From positions 1 through 64,000 of the forward strand of contig WEDG01004482.1 in NCBI GenBank assembly GCA_017591395.1: 64,000 nt of DNA, written 5' to 3'. This DNA comes from Schistocephalus solidus (lineage: Eukaryota; Platyhelminthes; Cestoda; Diphyllobothriidea; Diphyllobothriidae). The translations under genes were made by a program, and so were the position numbers. Below, in pieces: positions 1 to 10,285 of the stretch; position 1 is the first letter of the stretch, and each line of letters starts with the position of its first letter. The notes beneath the pieces were generated by a model. It made no database searches, had not been told where the DNA came from, and was given only the letters and a program-made list of their open reading frames with translations.

Positions 1-195
1 ACTGCACTCAAAAGTGGGCAGTTACACCCGGGTTCCAAAACAGTGCACCCAAACGGCCTACCCACACAGCATGCCCGTGTTACAAACATCATCGACCCCA
101 CTAGTACTTGAACCTAACTGAAGGCGTCCGAATGCATGACTGCACAAAGAAGAGGGTAGTTGCACCTTGGGTTCCAAAACGGTGCATCCGAACTG
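1..195. repeat. Partial tandem repeat, unit about 138 bp
   Basis: Bases 1-55 recur, diverged, at 139-195. Both carry a shared block reading GGGTTCCAAAAC followed by a GTGCA-containing stretch, at an offset of 138 bases. Only two partial units are visible, and the array may continue to the left of the window. No coding sense was found. Confidence 0.6.
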
Positions 196-2300
196 TAATA
201 ATAGCCTACGCCAGCCCCTACGCCAATCACGTAGCACACAAGGTTATATTCATGTGTATAAGACAACCTACTGTAAGCTTTTAAATAGCTTGGGTTTATG
301 CATTTATTTTGGGACCCGCTTATTATTTTCTTCATACAAGGTCCTGGGTTTGTCCAAAATAATCTCTTATTTCAAACATTGCAAACCAAAATTACTGCCT
401 GTGTTTGTGGGCGAGGTCTTTGGATTTTACGTTAAGTAGTATAAAGTGAATACATGAGGAACCTTTAAGTACAGTAATGAAAGAGTTACTAGCTCAGCAT
501 TCGACTCTGGAAAGCAAAAGGGAATTAATTTACCATTTGCTGATGATGATAAACGAGTCAACAATGATAAACTTAGTCTCGCGTCTCGGTAGATATGCGC
601 ATCTGAATAATGGATTGCTGGTCATTATACGAGGCAATGCTTGGGTGGTAGTTCACAATTTTAAAGGGAATACGGAGTCTTCAATCAGGATACATGGGTG
701 CACAACCCGCCCTCGTGATTGAACGGTTACTTATTAAAAGGCAGAGAAAATTTATAGGAAAAGCATGCTATAATTAAGAAATGATTTTCCCGAATGACAG
801 AACTCCTAACTTAATATCGATATGATATTATTAATTATGCTTCCAATTAGCGCTTGCCTAAAACTTATTCCCCATTTGCTAAATTTTGTTCGCAGTCACT
901 ATTCTTCGGTGCATTCAGTTCCAAAAGATTAGGAGTACATAAGCAATATAAGGATTAGTCAATTATCACGGAAAATGCGAAGGAGACCACCAGTTAGATC
1001 ATTTCTACATTATTTAACTCCTTCAGTAAAGCATATATCAGATTCCTCACTAAAGCCTTCTTATAAGAATTCGATCCCAGGCAGGTCTCGGCAAATATGC
1101 ATTTTCGGAAATTTTTTCATTGAAAAGGCATGGGTTGAGAAAATCATAAACACTCGTCTGCGCGAAGTCATATGAGCAGAGATTGTGCGTATCGGACGGG
1201 AATTCGAAGAGAGGACAGTGTGCCAAGCCAGTCTTACCAGTCTGGATGACACGGGGCTGCAGCGTTACCAGAAAAATCGGTAATCAAGTGTAACTTGGAA
1301 GTCAAACAGAATAACATGTGTTCGTAATCTAAGCTCAATAATCCGCAATTAGTCCTGCAACGGTGAAAGTTTTCTGAAAAAGACAATGCCACTTTTGAGG
1401 ATTTATATATTATTTTTGAGCTTAGATTTAAATACGTTCATCCTGCAGGCGGCCGTTTTCACCCGTATGGTCTGCCTAGGCAGATTTTTTAGGAGACATT
1501 CAACTCCTTGAGCTGACTGGTAGATCACCTGACTTTGGCTTACTTCATGGTGTTAGCGAAGGTGTGCTCACACTGGCAGTCTTTTGAATTTGAGCTACAA
1601 TTTTTCCTCCTCAGTTGACATGGGAATCGTGTTATATGTGCATAGTGTGGTCCATTTTATAATAAGTTACGGATTCTTATCAGTTTCTTTATATTAACTA
1701 CGATAAGCAGGTCATTTTCAAATGTTTTTAAGAGAATATGGCGCTATTTTTGTGACCTATTGAGGAAAGTGCTAGTCTGGTGTTCGGATGAACTTCGCAT
1801 GCTTCAACTGGCTATCCCAGATTATCATTCATCTAGTAATTTCCATGGGCGCAGTGAAGTACTGAGATAAGCAGTCCATCCATGTTTGTCTCATATTACA
1901 CACCAGACCACCTCAAGGAATCTGCACGGGGAAACAGAGCTCGAACGCAGCTTCATCGGTGGGCCGCAGGATGGTTGCTCCCATAATAGAGGATTATTTC
2001 GGCATTGCAGTCTTTTCTGTGGACCCTGGTTTCAAGCTAACCATCACGTAATCTTTGCGCAGGGACATCGAGAAACGGGAGGAGATCGCCTGTTACTCCT
2101 TCTGTGCCCTAAAACCATCCAGCTCAATAATCCCAACGCTCACTTCTCATTTCGTCTGACGACGTGTTGATGTAACTAGCTTAACAATTCACGAGTAAAG
2201 CCCGATTTTCCGACGAGCCTTCCTTATGTGTTTATCATCTCGGAATGCACACTTCCTCGATCATTTAACATAATTTGGGCGTTAAACGCTTACTCTACTC
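196..2300. other. No recognisable gene
   Basis: This stretch holds short open frames only, such as 477-722 and 1886-2170 on the plus strand. None has a domain, splice context or repeat partner that I recognise. It is AT-rich sequence between the terminal repeat and the first Penelope-like fragment. Confidence 0.5.
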
Positions 2301-2304
2301 AGAA

Positions 2305-3390
2305 GTTTGCGCAGAGGGAGGCGGCAACACTAAAACAGCTAATTTTTCTCAACCGCTCTCATGGTCATGGCATCCTTCCAATGTCGCTTTGCTTTAAGCC
2401 CACACTGCCCAATGAGGCTGGGAGGTTGCTCGTTCGCAAATATGGATTTAGTGTTATGATTGCGTTAACAATCGTCTTCGTCAATTTAGAGCAATTATCT
2501 CTGATCTTAAGTACCGGTGCCTTTCATCCCTACCTAAAGACATTTTCCAAAACATACTGCAGCGAAGAAATCCACCACCAAGGATGCTCGTATGAAGAAG
2601 GGAGCCGATTTTCAAGAGAAGCTTCAAGGTCTTCTCCGTCCCATAAACGACAGTACTATGCCTAGAAGAGTTGTAAACCTTTCAAAAATGAGTCTCATCC
2701 CACCGAAACAAGCCCGCTGTCAAAAGGCATAAGGTTTAGTCATACAGATGCTGCTCCTAAAAGCTTCTTAGCCGGCCTCGAAATCCCTCCTACTAACCTC
2801 ATCTATCCCTGTGGACATGCGTACAGATATACGCAGCCTCCGGCCTCCCCCAAAAAAGAAATGATCAGCTAACTTTGCTGACGGAAGAAAAAAGTGATTA
2901 CACTCCCTGAGGTAGAACGACAGTATCGTCGTTGTAACTGCTGACAAAGGTGGTGCAACCGTCATCATGGACAAGATTGACTACGTCAATTAGGCCAATA
3001 AAGCCTTTCATGACAGGGAGGCCTATATTACCATTGCTTAGGAGCCAACGAAAAAGTAGGCCGCACCTGAGAAGAAGGTGGGTGAGCTCACTAGACTGAA
3101 GCCCATAACCTCCGCGGACACCAAATTCCTTACTCTCAATGATCTACGCATCGCACATGCCTATATTTTTCCATAGATTCACAAAGCAAATGCACCAATG
3201 AGGATCATAGTGCCACTCATTGGATCGCCTACATATAGACTTTCCAAGTGGTTATATAATTCTGCCTATATCAGTAGCCTTCTGTGGCTGCTGACGGGCT
3301 CTATAGTGAGACCCAAGGCTCAACGTGACAAGTTTTTCCTGTAACCGATCCGTTAATTGATGAAACAATTCTTTAGATCGAGAAAGAACA
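2305..3390 (+). pseudogene. Penelope-like element, N-terminal and early RT part (PLE-A)
   Basis: This is the decayed 5' part of a Penelope-like retroelement. PLEs encode a reverse transcriptase joined to a GIY-YIG endonuclease. About 2,305-2,455 reads as the upstream domain (LPMSLCFKP, then GRLLVRKYGFS). After a frame change, 2,470-2,570 continues with ISDLKYRCLSSLPKDIF. From about 2,925 the N-terminal RT block follows: VVTADKGGATVIMDK, then LTRLKPI, then RIIVPLIGSPTYRLSKWLY near 3,200-3,260. Stops and several frame changes make it non-functional. The catalytic RT motifs, the endonuclease and the 3' end are absent downstream, so the copy is broken after the early fingers region. Identification rests on recognising the PLE family signature by eye. 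Confidence 0.75.
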
Positions 3391-3865
3391 TTCATAATTC
3401 CAAGGTCTGCTGTGAGAAGTTTACCTTCAAAAACTAATGCCTACCCACGCACAGGATAGATAAGATTGTTGAAGCAGTATTCAGCCACAGCCATCATTAT
3501 ATATCCTCATACCATCACAACCAAGCTAAAGCACGTAAGTCCGCTTAAGACAGCCATCCTCATATAGACGTTTAGTAACGATTCAAAATGAAGATATTTG
3601 AAGCATCCTAACGAGGAAATGTTGTATAGCTCATAATCATACTATGCTACAATTATGTGTCACAAGTCATAAAGTTTCTTTTGAACACCATTCAGGCCTG
3701 CTAATCATATAAGCTAGTTGACTATATGGGATCCAATTAAGTAAGCTTTCTGCTCGTAGTAGATCCTCTGAGCTGGGTTATGTGAAATTTTCATGACAGA
3801 AGGGATAATTCGGTTGATTAGAATGCGGCGTGGTTGCATAAAAATCTGGAGTAGCTGTGCATTTG
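3391..3865. other. Spacer, nothing recognised
   Basis: The sequence follows the last readable PLE-A peptide. None of the frames continues the reverse transcriptase, and no other feature is visible. Confidence 0.4.
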
Positions 3866-3869
3866 GACA

Positions 3870-5585
3870 GAAAGAATAGGTGTTATGAACTGACCAGATG
3901 ATGTGGGGCATTAATGTCGTTCTGACAAAGCATACTGTTTGTCAGCGGTCCTCAGCAAGTGCTACGATCCCTGCAGGAAGGCTGCTGGAGAAGGCACACG
4001 ACGTCCTTTGGTAAGCAAATGCGGGATCAGACTGACGAACCCCAGGAGACTTCGAAGGCATTAAGTGATCTTATCATGGGTGAGGAAGGCGAAAATTATA
4101 TGCGTCGCCCGATTGAACCAATCAGCGCAGCTTCTCTTAACTAGAAGACCAGATTTTACGTATCAATTGTGCAACATAATTGAAAAGCAAATGTGCTATC
4201 AATGCAAAAACATGTTTGGGCTTACTTGATTCTGTTTTGAAACTTCACGTGGCAATCAGCTGTAGTATTACTGCTGTGTTTTATAAGTTCTCAAGTATCC
4301 CTTCACTCACACCTCTCCCAAAAATAGGCATATAAAACTGACGTACGTGTGTTCACAAAGAGACCACAGGTATCATTTGGAAGTTTATAGCGAAATGTTC
4401 CTGAAGGCAAAAACAGTTACAAGGGATCTGAAAGCAATCAAATCGAACAGGAACTTTCTTAATTCTTACTAGGCACCTATTAACTGTCGGTTTCAAAAAT
4501 GTATATTCTTCAAAAACCTGACATGGCCAACACTTGCTAAGATTGATCCTTATATCGAAATTCGTTTTTTGAAATCAGAAAAAATGTTGCACGAGTAAGA
4601 ATATCTGCAACAGAGCCAAACCATATTTAAGTAGCCTTACGTTGAGCCTACCGGATGCCTCCTAAGACTGTAACGTGACGAACAACAAACTACTAAGCGG
4701 ACGAGTTGAGACCTTCGAACACAGCACCAATAAATGTCGAAAATCGTTTAAGCAACCTACATTGCTACTTATAATTAATGTAAATGTTTATTTTTATGGC
4801 AATTGGTAGCTTGTAAAAAGAATGGTAGTTGGCGTATGCATCCAAACCCTGTGGTTAACAAAGCAGCGCCCAATGCAGTAACGAGCGTTGGGTTTTTAGT
4901 TATTCTTTTTATATTTGCTTTACTGCCATGCAAGCGGAGATGTGTGAGCACACCGCACGTTTTTCGGGTACCGGCTCTTATACTTTGTCTCATGTTAAGC
5001 TGAAATTATTGCTGGAGTAGATAAATTACGCGAGGAAATTAAAAACCTTTCGAGCCCATTTGCTTACGCATTTTGTGCACCACTCCAATACAGGAATCCT
5101 TAATCAGGCTTTTCGATATGCTTGACAAAGCACAACATTGCAGTATTTTGGAAAATTTTATGGGTTTTTTTTTCATATTCACATTACAAATAGAAAGCTG
5201 GTACCCCGTCACTAAGATAAAAGCCTACTCGGACTACAAATCACAAGGCTTACTATTTGAGTCTCTTGGTGTTGGAATCTATGGGCACTGGTTCCCCCAA
5301 ACTTATGTCACGATTAAAACTGAAATTGCATGATTCTCCAAAGGTGTCTGTACTGATAGGCTTTTTGTTCTTATTTATAGGCAGCTGTGGACTCACTCGA
5401 CTAGCTAAATATCTAAGGAAGTTGCTAAATTAACAGGACGAGTGAATTTTATCCAGTAGTTCGTGTTATTAGCTTTGTTCCTTTAATCGGCCAGACCGGG
5501 GTCCGTCAATGTCGTATCATTTGTCTGATGATCAACACAACTTATAGTGCGAAACACCTCTAGGAAACTTTATGAGTTTAGTTGA
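3870..5585 (+). repeat. Diverged direct duplication, left copy
   Basis: This segment aligns along its length with 6,290-8,260. Shared blocks include CGTTCTGACAAA (3,918 and 6,343), an AGGAAGGC...CACGACGT block (3,978 and 6,388), an AATTATATGC block, a CTAGGAAAC block near the right end, and a TTTGAGTCT stretch (5,258 and 7,938). The strand is arbitrary. An open frame at 3,959-4,144 ends in a run rich in Glu and Arg, and its copy-2 counterpart has a stop. This could be a decayed gene duplicate or an unclassified non-coding transposon. I do not recognise a protein family. Confidence 0.55.
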
Positions 5586-6289
5586 ATCATTATGGCTTTG
5601 CAATGCTCATGACAACCAACCAACGTAACCCTGATGCGTTTGTATATTGACTGCGACAGTCAAAATGTGTTATATTTTCTGTACTTTGAGCGATACAAAT
5701 AGGTTTTGGTTTCTGTCCTACAACTGCGATTTCCCGACTCCCACCGGTAGGATGTCAACCGCTTCTTGGATATGTAGACCATTTCACTCGAGCAGGCATT
5801 AAGATAAACGGGCTCATCAGTAACAATCAAAAGTTCAATATTACTCCCTTCATTTTTACCGATGACCACTGATAAAATTACAATTGACAGTAGAGTTGTT
5901 CGTGCGGTAAATTCCAACATGTTGGCATTGCCCAGCCTTCTCAGCTACGCTTTTGCTAAATTGCCTCAGCGTACAACAGTATCTGTTTCAAATTCGAATA
6001 AATCGCTTAAGTATACGAGGCTGAATCCTCAACTGGTAAATATTCACTTCTGCCTTTATGTTTTTCCTCTCAATCTTCTGATGGTGCCTGTTTTGAAAGA
6101 TTCTCACGGTTATCTCTCAAGCAAAAGGTTTCACCATTGACGCCCATAAGTTCTGTAAATTTATTGCAGGTTTGATCTAGAAACGGGAGATAAAAAGATA
6201 CAAATGTCCGGTAGTTGTTTAAGTGTGGAACATCGTTTTTAAATTCGATTTCTTTGACGGTGTGAATTGCTACAGTTATCTGGACCACC
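5586..6289. other. Spacer between the duplicated segments
   Basis: Two overlapping open frames on opposite strands lie at 5,660-5,920 (minus) and 5,862-6,140 (plus). Neither resembles a family I know. It may be unique sequence separating the two copies of the direct duplication. Confidence 0.4.
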
Positions 6290-8260
6290 CAGTAGATTCC
6301 TGTTCCCCTTGTTTAATTGGATTACAATGAGTAAGTCTGGGTTCGTTCTGACAAAACCTATTTTTGTTTCGGTGGTTCTGAGCCACAGGAAGGCAGCAGG
6401 AGACGGCGCACGACGTTCTTCAGCAAACAATTGCGGAATCGGATCGACAAATCCCTGAATAATTCGAAAGCATTAATTTGGTAATGGGTGTTTATGGGAG
6501 GAATTATATGCATCGCAGGAGTGAGCCAGCCAGTATAGTTTCTCTTATTTAGGTGGTCATATCCTACCTCTTCATTATAGAAAATAATTCTAAACTCAAA
6601 TTTCCGCCCATTTCAAAAAAGTTATTTTAGTTTACCATGATGCCGCATTGAAAGCGCACATGGAAATCGGTTTTGCTATTGCATGTGCTGCGTTGTATAA
6701 GCTCTAAAGAATACTTCTGTCCCAAAAATTGGCCGATTAAACTGACCTATGTTTGCTAACAAAGCCAAAGTATGTGCAAGGTTGGGATTTAATACAAACA
6801 GTTCCTGAATATCCCAATAGTAACCAATTATCTAAATATTCGTCGGATCAAGTCCGATATTTCTTCCTTATTATGAGGCAGCGATGTCTTCTTCGCTTCT
6901 TTAACATTTACCATGCAAAAACCGACATGACGCCCACAAAGCAAACGTGATTTTAGGCAGACCAGATATAACTTTCAAACGTTGATCCTTATATACACAC
7001 TTCATTTGACTTCAGAAAATATGGTTTTATGAATTAGAACATCCGCAGCAGAAGTTCATTGTATATTTTGAGTCTTCCGGATGCAGCCTTTGTCCGTAAC
7101 GTAGCAAACCACTGGCTGCTACGCGTATCTTTTGAGAAGCCGCTGAATCATACAATTTCAATTTTAAATCCAAAAATTGACGATGCCTGTATCAGCGAAC
7201 TAGGAAGCTACTTATACATTACGGAACTTTATATCTTTATGGCAATTAATAGTTTAATCAAGGTAGGATAGCCAGGTTGAGGACTTGAAGCCGAACACTG
7301 TGGTCAACAGGTCAACATGCAGTCCAGATCTCCATGGAAGTGCAGTAGGTTCTACGTTTCTGCTGCTTATGATACTAGCCGCTATGCGGTTACTGGCAGG
7401 GCTTAGGATTGAGCCCCAATACAGAATGGGACGAGTGAGCTCTGTTAGTGATCGGTGGGCATTCGTCAACGAACACACTACGTTTTAAACTTGATCTTAA
7501 ATTTAGCCCGTAAGATAACTGATAGAGACAAACAGAACGAACAAAGTAAAAACCTTATGAGCTCATCATTTTACGCGTTTAGTCCGCAGAGATAGCGAAA
7601 TATTTAATAGTAACGGTGGGCCACATAAAATGACATTTGAGAGACTACGTTTATTGTACGCTTTTAAGCTCCGATTTATTTTGCTATATATAATTATTCA
7701 GGCTATTAGGGCAGGAGTTTTGTATTTTACTTTCAAACGAACCACGGTTTCTCAAGTCACTCAAACAGGTAACTTTGCATGAAACCTCACTCAACCGTCG
7801 TGATATGCCTGAAACAATAAAAATTGCAGTTTTCAAGCAAATGTTATACAAATGGTTCTTGCAAAGGACATTACAAATAGGAAGCTTGTCCCCCGGCACT
7901 AAGACGGGAACTTACTCAGCCACTAACGAAGACGACTTACTTTTTGAGTCTTTTGGTGCTTCTGCTTATCGGCAATGATGCTCATACACTAATATTTAGA
8001 TAAAAACTCAACTAACATGATGTTCGAGACATGCCTGAACAGTTAGACGTTTCATTTCCATTTTGTAGCTGATTGGCGACTCACTTCTCTAGCCCACTTT
8101 TTAAGGAATTTGCTACATTAATAACGCGATTGAATTGTATCAATTAGATCATATCCTTTTCCATGCTTTATTCCTCAACCAAACCGAAATGCATATAGCA
8201 TAGCAGTAGTCTGATGAGCAACAGAAGTTATAGTGCGTATCTGTTCTAGGAAACGTCGAC
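6290..8260 (+). repeat. Diverged direct duplication, right copy
   Basis: This is the partner of 3,870-5,585. The offset grows from about 2,425 at the left end to about 2,690 at the right end, so internal insertions or deletions have accumulated. The right end lies close to the SINE head at 8,331, which may mark where a later insertion cut the copy. Confidence 0.55.
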
Positions 8261-8330
8261 GTAGGTTGATTTTTAGGAATGTTATTTGCATGATAAATAT
8301 TTTCTTATTTAATAAGTTTTTATTTTGAAT

Positions 8331-8412
8331 CACTTGGAGGATTCGAACCCAAGCCAGCAAAGGGAAAGCTTCAGTAGAGCCAACGCTCTAGCCAACTAGA
8401 CTGCGAGGCCCC
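8331..8412 (-). mobile_element. tRNA-like SINE head
   Basis: On the minus strand this reads GGGGCCTCGCAGTC, then TAGTTGGCTAGAGCG (an A-box match), and later GGGTTCGAATCC (a B-box match). These are the internal RNA polymerase III promoter boxes of a tRNA-derived SINE. Related copies lie at 8,626, 20,40x and 31,57x. It is too diverged and too long between boxes to be a working tRNA. To its right, at about 8,449-8,473, a SINE tail fragment (CTGCCAAAATCCTCTACTAA) sits in plus orientation, so several insertions overlap here. Confidence 0.75.
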
Positions 8413-8625
8413 ACAAAGGAGGTTGTGAGTTTTATAACACTTGGTCTGCCAAAATCCTCTACTAATTAATTTTGCCTGGGAGTCATCTGATGGATTCTAG
8501 ATTGATTACTTATGAAATCCTGCTTGCCCAGTCAGCTAAATGTATCAGAATTGGTGGATTCCATACATTGCAGTAGGCTGGGCGGGTAATTTGACTGAAG
8601 TGTAATTAAAATCACGGCTCCCGTT

Positions 8626-8780
8626 GGGGCCTCAAAGCTCAGTTGGCTAGAGTTTTGGCTGTACTAAAGCCTTCCTCATGCGGCTGTTGGTTCGATTTCC
8701 TTTGGAGACACCGAGTTTTTCCCAAGTGGGTCCAGCGATCTTTTCAAATCTTCAAACATCCTCTACTGAATGAGACATAA
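8626..8780 (+). mobile_element. tRNA-like SINE with tail
   Basis: The head begins GGGGCCTC and continues with CAGTTGGCTAGAG (A box) and GGTTCGATTTCC (B box). The family tail follows: ACCGAGTTTTTCCCAAGTGGG and then ATCCTCTACT. It lies head-to-head with the minus-strand copy at 8,331-8,412, about 210 bp apart. Confidence 0.75.
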
Positions 8781-10042
8781 TTACAGACCCTATGTTCTAC
8801 CAAACACAGCCGTTTAATTTATCTTTGATATAGCAATCCAAACCACTTTAGCTTCTGAATTTTTCCAACCCATCAACGTTCCATGAAATGTGAGGAAAGG
8901 TGAACTTGCAGTTTTTATATAGAAAAATGTATTTTTTTTACTTCGTACAACATAGTTATTACACTTTTCCGAATTTTGCCATTTAGCTTATCTACTGCTC
9001 AGGATCGGTCTTGTATTTATCTCGACAGAAAAAATCGTGAAACAAGAATCACTTTAATTTAATGAAAGACCTTTAACAATTATAAATAGATAACGGGTAG
9101 AAAGATATAAAATTTATAAGGATGGAGCACAAGTGAGCCTTTTAACTCCGATATTGATGCCATTTCCGGCATTAACGTCAGGGAATTGATAACCTATCCA
9201 CCAGGCATGCTTACCGTGTGACACTTTAACTGTGAATAAATATACAGACAGAACGTTGAGGGAAAGACTGGAGTCCTACAAATTTCCGGAGAACATTTCG
9301 TGGCAAAAATACAAAGGATGTGATGTCTGGTACGAAGTCCATAAATGCAAGATTATTTTATCACCTCATGGAGGCAAAACAGCGACATTGATTGCCGTAC
9401 CCTGTACTCCCCTACCTTTCATACACGATGTTTTTTTCTAGAAAGTGAAAAAGGCAGTGCATGTTCTGGGGCAAGCCAATTTTGCATGTTTTACATTGAT
9501 TCTTAAATTTATTACCCGTGGAAACAATTTCCGAAAATAGCCCTCGTAAAGGCTGGTTTTTGTGCATTAACTTTTAAGTTCAAGTATAAGAGATCTAGGG
9601 ATAACCATGTGAAAAAAATGAATCTGATGAATTTTGTTAACAAGGATGTACTTATGATGATATGGAAGGCACATGAGGTAACTAACGGCATTGTTAGGAG
9701 GGAATAGATTATCAGCATTGGACATCAGGTGCAAAGGACATGATTATTGATATCTCAGACGATTGAATAAGCTGGACTCCAAAATGTCAGGTGAAGAAAG
9801 CTCATATCCCAGCGACCGTGTCTACGTCTTCTCGAAATTATCATTTCTGCCTTATTGGTCTGAATTGTGATATACTATGAAATTATTTATTTTGTTCGTT
9901 ACCGGGTTATATCGATGCATGTCACTTAAATTTCAAGTACACTTGGCCAGATTTTTGTTTTTTTCGAAATCAAGATAATAGCACAACGATTTCAATTAAA
10001 AAGGCTCGTTTAAATCTGCTTGTTACGTAGGGAGAGTGACAG
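8781..10042. other. No recognisable gene; one orphan open frame
   Basis: An ATG-started 69-codon frame at 9,232-9,441 (plus) is rich in Lys, Tyr and Arg. I cannot assign it and see no convincing splice sites. The remainder is AT-rich and shows nothing. Confidence 0.4.
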
Positions 10043-10285
10043 ATGCCAATTAAACGAGCCAGACTGTACTATCCTGACATTATAAGATTTTTATCCGACG
10101 AGTACAGTCATCCAACAGCCATATTTAATCAAATCATTGCTACTTACTTTGACAAAACTCACGAGTTATTGAAAAAATCCACACACGAGTGTATCGCTAA
10201 GTTTGAACCTCTGCATGACACAACTATGATGAGTTTGGTTCATTTTTATTACTCTCAGTGTTTTCCCTGTGTTTCTGTTAGGTGA
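10043..10285 (+). other. Orphan 80-codon open frame, possible exon
   Basis: The frame opens with ATGCCAATTAAACGAGC directly after GAGTGACAG, which could be either a 5' leader or a splice acceptor. The peptide has a balanced composition (IRFLSDEY, IIATYFDKTHELLKKS) unlike the low-complexity frames around it. No family was recognised and no second copy is present in the window. It may be chance or a real small exon. Confidence 0.2.

Noticed and set aside
8205..8232. Hammerhead ribozyme core (CTGATGAG)
   Set aside because: The CTGATGAG string is present, but the matching GAAA and cleavage-site segments with stems could not be found, and the position is not at a PLE end.
8331..8412. Possible functional tRNA gene on the minus strand
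   Set aside because: A and B boxes are present, but the arms do not fold into a clean cloverleaf by eye, and several related copies with a common non-tRNA tail show it is a SINE.
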